DNA from: Caccousia sp900752115 | Lineage (GTDB): Bacteria; Bacillota; Clostridia; Oscillospirales; Acutalibacteraceae | DNA: 35,021 nt | Assembly (NCBI GenBank): GCA_902472225.1 | Contig: CABRNB010000018.1 | Span: 1-35,021 of the forward strand | Reading direction: 5' to 3' | Shown here: positions 30,900-35,021 of the stretch, in pieces | Numbering within the stretch: position 1 is the stretch's first letter | Layout of the letters: every line of letters starts with the position of its first letter | The notes under the pieces: model-generated | Seen by the model: only the letters and a program-made list of their open reading frames with translations | Database searches by the model: none | Told to the model about the DNA's origin: nothing | Translations under genes and position numbers: made by a program

Positions 30900-32024
30900 A
30901 TGTTCAAACAAGCGATTTGCTCCTGTGCGGCGGCTTTTTTGGTGCTGTGGGCCTGTGTTCCGGTTTCGGCAGCGGCAGAGCCTCCCACCGTTTCCGCTTC
31001 CGCTGCGATTGTGATGGAAGCCGAGACGGGACGCGTCCTTTTTGCGAAAAACGCAGAGGAAAAGCGGGCGATGGCAAGCACGACAAAAATTATGACGGCA
31101 TTGCTGGCGCTCGAACAGGAGGATCGAGAGGTGACGATCACGGAGGACATGGTCCGTGTGGAAGGTTCCTCCATGGGGCTGCGTGCCGGAGATCGTCTCA
31201 TGCTGCATGATCTGGCGGCAGGTATGCTCTCGGTTTCCGGAAATGACGCAGCCAATGCCGCTGCGCTTCTGATTGACGGTTCTCTGGAGGCTTTTGCAGA
31301 TCGGATGAACCGGCGTGCTGCGGAGCTTGGATTGAGCAGCACACATTTTGTGACGCCCTCTGGATTGGACGCAGAGGGGCATGAAACGACGGCGCTCGAT
31401 CTTGCGAGGCTTGCATGTGCCGCTCTTCAAAATGAAGACTTTCTTGCACTTGCATCCAGCCCGGCTGTGAGTGTCACTTTTCTGGAACCGGCGGAAACCC
31501 GAACGTATGAAAATCACAACAAGCTGCTTTCCCTGATGGACGGCTGCATTGGTGTCAAGACAGGTTATACCAAAAAAGCAGGGCGGTGTTTGGTTTCCGC
31601 TGCTGAGCAGAATGGAATTCGGCTGATTGCGGTCACTTTGCAGGCTCCGGATGACTGGAACGATCACCAGGCACTGATGGAATACGGATTTTCGCTTGTA
31701 GAGAGGTTCCAAACGCCTGAAGATCCATTTCGCGGTTCCGTTCCGGTAACGGGCGGTACGTCGGAAGATGTGCTGGTGTTTGGAGAACAGGAAACGGGAA
31801 GTCCTATGCTGAAAGAAGAGGCGGATCGAGTGGAACGCCGCGTGGAGCTGCCGCGGTTCCTGTATGCTCCGATTCGCGAAGGAATCCCCGTCGGAACGGT
31901 TTCATATTGGTTGGACGGAGAAGAAATCGCCAGCTTTTCGCTGTATGCCGGGGAGGATATTGCGAGGAAAGAGGCAGAGCCGTCTTTCTGGGATCAAATT
32001 GCGGCATTCTTTGGCTGGAAATGA
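30900..32024 (+). CDS. D-alanyl-D-alanine carboxypeptidase, DacF-like, copy 2
   Basis: 374 aa. The signal peptide spans residues 1 to about 25. Active-site motifs are S60-x-x-K63 (STTK), S113-x-N115 (SGND) and K219-TG (KTGYTKKAG). The C-terminal part is a small beta domain and ends in an aromatic stretch FWDQIAAFFGWK that could anchor it in the membrane. It trims peptidoglycan stem peptides and, next to gerW, probably acts on spore cortex or sporulation septum. LWAC in the signal peptide is not a proper lipobox. The start follows GGCAGGTGATGG. Confidence 0.94.
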   Translation: MFKQAICSCAAAFLVLWACVPVSAAAEPPTVSASAAIVMEAETGRVLFAKNAEEKRAMASTTKIMTALLALEQEDREVTITEDMVRVEGSSMGLRAGDRLMLHDLAAGMLSVSGNDAANAAALLIDGSLEAFADRMNRRAAELGLSSTHFVTPSGLDAEGHETTALDLARLACAALQNEDFLALASSPAVSVTFLEPAETRTYENHNKLLSLMDGCIGVKTGYTKKAGRCLVSAAEQNGIRLIAVTLQAPDDWNDHQALMEYGFSLVERFQTPEDPFRGSVPVTGGTSEDVLVFGEQETGSPMLKEEADRVERRVELPRFLYAPIREGIPVGTVSYWLDGEEIASFSLYAGEDIARKEAEPSFWDQIAAFFGWK

Positions 32025-32144
32025 GCAGGCGCCTCCTGTGCGGCGGATCGAGCCGTTGTTTTCCGGTGTCAGCCATATCCGGAGAATACCGGCCGGCGCC
32101 GAAGCCGGAAAAAGGCTTTTGATTTCCAGGAGGACCGGGTTCGG

Positions 32145-32178
32145 CGCGCGGAAGGACATTGTCTTTCCGCGCGTGTTT
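32145..32178 (+). terminator. Strong hairpin after dac copy 2
   Basis: CGCGCGGAAGGAC (32145-32157) pairs with GTCTTTCCGCGCG (32161-32173), 13 pairs with one G-U and a three-base loop, followed by TGTTT. The T tract is weak. Upstream, 32027-32120 is rich in GGCGCC- and CCGG-type inverted repeats. Confidence 0.5.
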
Positions 32179-32235
32179 CCGTCTGTAGAAAAATGAATTG
32201 CCGAGAAATAAATAATAGAAGGATTGTTGCGCAGT

Positions 32236-33003
32236 ATGCCACAGGAAAAAATAAGAATTCAGAAAATCATCGCGGATCGCGGACTTGCCTCGCGCAGGAA
32301 AGCGGAGGAATGGATTGCAGCCGGCGACGTGTGTGTCAACGGTGAGACGGCACATCTGGGAGACAAAGCCGATCCGGAACGGGATCGCATTACTGTGCGG
32401 GGACGTCCTCTGAACGCCGCGCAGGAATATGTTTATCTTATGCTGCATAAGCCTCGCGGATACATCACGACCATGAGCGACGAGCGAGATCGCAAATGTG
32501 TTGCCGAGCTGATTGAAGATGTGGAGCAAAGAGTCTACCCGGTGGGCCGTCTTGACAAGGATTCGGAGGGGCTCCTTCTGATGACGAATGACGGCGCCTT
32601 CGCCAACGCGATGATGCATCCGGCTCGCCATGTTCCCAAAACATATCGCGTAACCGTTCATCCGGGGGTTACGGAAGAAATGCTGGCGCAGATGGAGACC
32701 GGCATGGTCATTGACGGAAGAAAAACTGCTCCCGCCCGCGTGCGTGTTCTGACGGAGGAAAAGGGGAGAGTGGTGCTTGAGATCATCTTGTATGAGGGAA
32801 GAAACCGTCAAATCCGCAATATGTGCGAACAGCTTGGTCTGGAGGTAGCCAGACTTCGCCGGATTGCGATGGGGTCGGTGCGCCTTGGCATGCTGCCTCC
32901 GGGAAAGTGGAGAGAACTGACCGCGGAAGAGGTGCGTCGTCTCAAGGATGACGCCAAGGCAAAGGACAAGCCTGAGAAAAAAAGAAGGGGGAACGCCCGA
33001 TGA
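32236..33003 (+). CDS. rRNA pseudouridine synthase, RsuA/RluB family
   Basis: 255 aa. An S4 domain (about 5-60, with RIQKIIADRGLASRRKAE) is followed by the catalytic domain with YPVGRLDKDSEGLLL, where the Asp after RL is catalytic, and the EGRNRQIRNMCE motif. This is the RsuA/RluB/YpuL group that modifies 16S or 23S rRNA; the exact site cannot be told. The C-terminus is a Lys/Arg-rich tail. ATG 32236 is about 12 bases from AGAAGGA; TTG codons at 32224 and 32227 are closer but would add unrelated residues. Confidence 0.93.
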   Translation: MPQEKIRIQKIIADRGLASRRKAEEWIAAGDVCVNGETAHLGDKADPERDRITVRGRPLNAAQEYVYLMLHKPRGYITTMSDERDRKCVAELIEDVEQRVYPVGRLDKDSEGLLLMTNDGAFANAMMHPARHVPKTYRVTVHPGVTEEMLAQMETGMVIDGRKTAPARVRVLTEEKGRVVLEIILYEGRNRQIRNMCEQLGLEVARLRRIAMGSVRLGMLPPGKWRELTAEEVRRLKDDAKAKDKPEKKRRGNAR

Positions 33004-33365
33004 TTACGATTCTTCCTGCCGAGGGCGATCGATTGGCTTCTTTTCGCAGGGAATACGGAGAAGAAGCGGAATTGCTGGTCATGCAGGAGCGCGGTGTGGA
33101 GTATGGAACGGCAGGCATTCGAATCCGCCGGTCTGTTTTGGAAATCCTCAGTTTCGATGTTTCCGCTTCGGAAGAAATCGAACGGCGCTTTTTCGCCGAC
33201 AGCCTGCTTCGGGCGGCTGCATCTCTGGCGGCCAACAGGGGTGCATACCGTCTTTCCTGCGCGCTTGAGCCTTGGAAAGACTTTCTCAAAGGGGAAGGCT
33301 TTTGTGAAAAGGAAGGGCAATTCGTACTGCCTACCGAAAACATCGTAAAAATCTGCAAAGATTGA
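33000..33365 (+). CDS. Small uncharacterised protein, possible degenerate GNAT fold
   Basis: 121 aa, overlapping the previous gene by ATGA. It shows an alternation of helices and strands: an initial ITILP strand, then RIRRSVLEILSFDVS, RFFADSLLRAAASLAANRG, and a final EPWKDFLKGEGFCEKEGQF. The last part resembles the end of GNAT acetyltransferases (FLKGEGF, a turn, then a strand), but no acetyl-CoA loop is evident. A similar small gene often follows the rluB gene in Oscillospirales, in my recollection. I give no function. Confidence 0.7.
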   Translation: MITILPAEGDRLASFRREYGEEAELLVMQERGVEYGTAGIRIRRSVLEILSFDVSASEEIERRFFADSLLRAAASLAANRGAYRLSCALEPWKDFLKGEGFCEKEGQFVLPTENIVKICKD

Positions 33366-33386
33366 CACTTTTTCTACAAATAATGC

Positions 33387-33415
33387 TTGTCAAGAATCTG
33401 AGAATATATTATAAT
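33387..33415 (+). promoter_or_regulatory. Promoter of the decarboxylase operon
   Basis: TTGTCA (33387-33392), 17 bases and a perfect TATAAT (33410-33415), about 60 bases before the gene. A further TTGACA lies at 33362-33367 without a good partner. Confidence 0.8.
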
Positions 33416-33475
33416 AATTTCAATTGCTGTTATGGATCGAAACGATGGATTCATTCAATAGAAGGAGGAATAAAA

Positions 33476-34831
33476 ATGAGTAACGTAAGCAATGCGGAGC
33501 TCCTGCGGAAGGCCCGTGAAGACGTAAAGGCTTCCAAGGGATATCAGCGCATTACTGCATTATTCGACGAAGGTACGTTCAACGAGGTGGATGGTCTTGC
33601 CAAGTCCGGCGACGGATATGCCGAGGTGGTAGCCGGCTATGGTCTTGTAGCGGATTGCCCGGTGTATGCGTTTGCGCAGAACAGCGATATTGCCGGCGGT
33701 GCGATGAGCAAGGCGCAGGCTGCGAAGATCAAGAAGGTCTTTGAGCTTGCAGTGAAAACCGGCGCGCCTGTTGTCGGTATCTATGATTCCATCGGCGGCC
33801 GCCTTTCCGAAGGCGCCGATATGCTGGCTGCTTACGGCGAGATCCTGAAGAGCAGCGCCGCTCTTTCCGGCGTGGTTCCCCAGATTTCCCTTGTGCTTGG
33901 TCCCTGCATCGGTACCTCCGCTATGATTGCCGCCAATGCGGATATTGTTGTGATGTCTGAGAAGGCTGAACTGACCGTCGCGACCAGCGGCGCGAACGCT
34001 TCTGCGGCTGAAGCTGCGAAGACCGGCGTCTGCAGTGTGGTGGCTAAGACGGAAGAGGAAGCCGTGGAGATGGTGAAGGATATTCTGGTTACCCTTCCCT
34101 CCAACAATCTCAGCGGTGCTCCGGCTGCGGAAACCGCTGCGGTGGGTGTTCCCAGCGCTGTGGCTTCTTCCGATGCGAAGGACGTTATTGCCTCTGTTGC
34201 CGATCCGGACAGCTTTCTTGAGCTTTCCGCCTCCTTCGGTCAGGCGGCTGTTACCGGTCTGGCTCAGATTTCCGGCGCTTCTGTCGGTCTGGTAGCCTAT
34301 ACGGGTGAAATTGATGCGGACGCCTGTGCAAAGGCTGCTCGTTTTGTCCGTTTCTGCGATGCGTTTTCTCTGCCGGTCGTTTCCTTTGTGAACGCGACGG
34401 AGTTCTCCTCTCTGCGCGAGGCGGTTAAGCTTTCCAATGCTTATGCCGAGACGACTGCCGCAAAGATTACAGTGATTACCGGCGAGGCTTATGGCCCTGT
34501 TTATATTGCGGTTGCCGGACGCGGTGCGAACGCTGATTATACGATGGCATGGGCGGACGCTGTGGTTTCTCCCATTGCTCCTGCCGCTGCTGCACTGTTC
34601 CTGCATAACGGTGATCTCAAGGGAGCGGAGAAGCCGGTTGAGGCCCGTCAGGCACTGATTGAGGAATACAAGAAGACGGAAGCCACTCCTCTTGCCGCTG
34701 CTGCTCAGGGCTATATTGAGGACGTGATTCTGCCCGAAGAGACCAGAGATCGTATCATTGCCAATCTGGCCATGCTTTCGAGCAAGCGTGTTTCCACCCT
34801 GCCGAAGAAGCACAGCAACATTCAGCTGTAA
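33476..34831 (+). CDS. Biotin-dependent carboxyltransferase subunit (divergent, MmdA/PccB type)
   Basis: 451 aa from ATG 33476 after AGAAGGAGGAA; the open frame to 33362 crosses the promoter and is not coding. It has the two crotonase-like halves of acyl-CoA carboxyltransferases. The N-half carries GGAMSKAQAAKI, GIYDSIGGRLSEG (101-113) and VLGPCIGTSA (141-149). The C-half has AARFVRFCDAFSLPVVSFVNATEF and KITVITGEAYGPVYIAVAGRG. It is shorter than MmdA or PccB (about 510) and several signature residues differ. Followed by a biotin-carrier-like gene, it is likely part of a sodium-pumping decarboxylase (methylmalonyl-CoA or similar). The substrate is not assignable here. Confidence 0.85.
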   Translation: MSNVSNAELLRKAREDVKASKGYQRITALFDEGTFNEVDGLAKSGDGYAEVVAGYGLVADCPVYAFAQNSDIAGGAMSKAQAAKIKKVFELAVKTGAPVVGIYDSIGGRLSEGADMLAAYGEILKSSAALSGVVPQISLVLGPCIGTSAMIAANADIVVMSEKAELTVATSGANASAAEAAKTGVCSVVAKTEEEAVEMVKDILVTLPSNNLSGAPAAETAAVGVPSAVASSDAKDVIASVADPDSFLELSASFGQAAVTGLAQISGASVGLVAYTGEIDADACAKAARFVRFCDAFSLPVVSFVNATEFSSLREAVKLSNAYAETTAAKITVITGEAYGPVYIAVAGRGANADYTMAWADAVVSPIAPAAAALFLHNGDLKGAEKPVEARQALIEEYKKTEATPLAAAAQGYIEDVILPEETRDRIIANLAMLSSKRVSTLPKKHSNIQL

Positions 34832-34861
34832 GAGTGAATATTGTTAGGAGGACTTATCAAT

Positions 34862-35021
34862 ATGAAAAATCTGAAGATTACCGTCAACGGCGTTGCTTAT
34901 GATGTTCAGGTCGAGGAGACCGGCGCTGCGGCTCCGGCCGCTGCTGCCCCGGCTCCTGCCGCTGCTCCGGCTCCTGCCCCGAAGGCTGCTCCTGCTGCCG
35001 CTCCGGCTCCGAAGCCGGCCG
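34862..35021 (+). CDS. Biotin carrier protein, N-terminal part (runs off the window)
   Basis: 53 codons are visible, with the start after TTAGGAGGAC, 30 bases after the carboxyltransferase gene. MKNLKITVNGVAYDVQVEE is the usual first strand of decarboxylase-type biotin carriers. A linker made almost wholly of Ala and Pro, with a few Lys, follows. The biotinyl-Lys motif (MKM) lies beyond the window and cannot be checked. Confidence 0.88.
   Translation, partial: MKNLKITVNGVAYDVQVEETGAAAPAAAAPAPAAAPAPAPKAAPAAAPAPKPA

Overview
The window looks like about 35 kb of chromosome from a spore-forming Clostridia-class Firmicute, most likely of the Oscillospirales/Ruminococcaceae type. SepF and DivIVA side by side, the ylmE-sepF-ylmH-divIVA-ileS-lspA-rluD gene order, strong AGGAGG ribosome sites, near-consensus sigma-A promoters, and sporulation-type genes (gerW/ytfJ beside a dacF-like carboxypeptidase, scpAB, spoIVFB-like M50 protease) all point that way. 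I see no insertion sequence, phage gene, integrase, CRISPR array or rRNA. The gene assignments below come from reading the protein sequences, not from searches.

Layout. 1-10308 (+) is a long housekeeping block: a possible mutL tail, miaA, an orphan HlyD-like membrane protein, yggS/ylmE, sepF, ylmH, divIVA, ileS, lspA, rluD and a Cof-type HAD phosphatase. 10309-11863 holds an MFS exporter behind a leader peptide and a hairpin that buries its ribosome site. A short ComEA-like protein ends this block at a bidirectional terminator (12293-12344). 12358-17460 is a metal-homeostasis island: a zinc-type P1B ATPase, a separate CxxC metal-binding protein and a SmtB/CzrA-like repressor form one minus-strand operon with a consensus promoter and operator. 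Two DtxR-family repressors face each other, a tRNA-Leu(CAG) follows, and then the manganese exporter mntP.

17676-20495 carries an isolated hisH-hisF pair and a D-Ala-D-Ala carboxypeptidase. 20761-23412 carries pgi, an unrecognised small P-loop protein, yceD and rpmF. 23511-26903 carries a PDZ/radical-SAM DUF512 protein, the GTPase gene der, and plsY. rpmB is on the minus strand. 27741-33365 carries an M50 membrane protease, scpA, scpB, a DUF2953 protein, gerW, a second dac gene, a 16S/23S-type pseudouridine synthase and a small uncharacterised protein. The window ends in the first two genes of what looks like a sodium-pumping biotin-dependent decarboxylase operon.

The most striking signal is the leader of the MFS gene (10334-10574). 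A 17-codon reading frame with its own ribosome site is followed by a perfect 9-bp stem that sequesters the exporter's ribosome site, and by an upstream element able to compete for the same strand. This is the layout of drug-inducible translation attenuation. Other points worth a look are two DtxR-like repressors with mixed or altered metal ligands, an IleRS with HLGT in place of HIGH, several structured intergenic regions without an identity, and an unpartnered HlyD-like protein in the division cluster.
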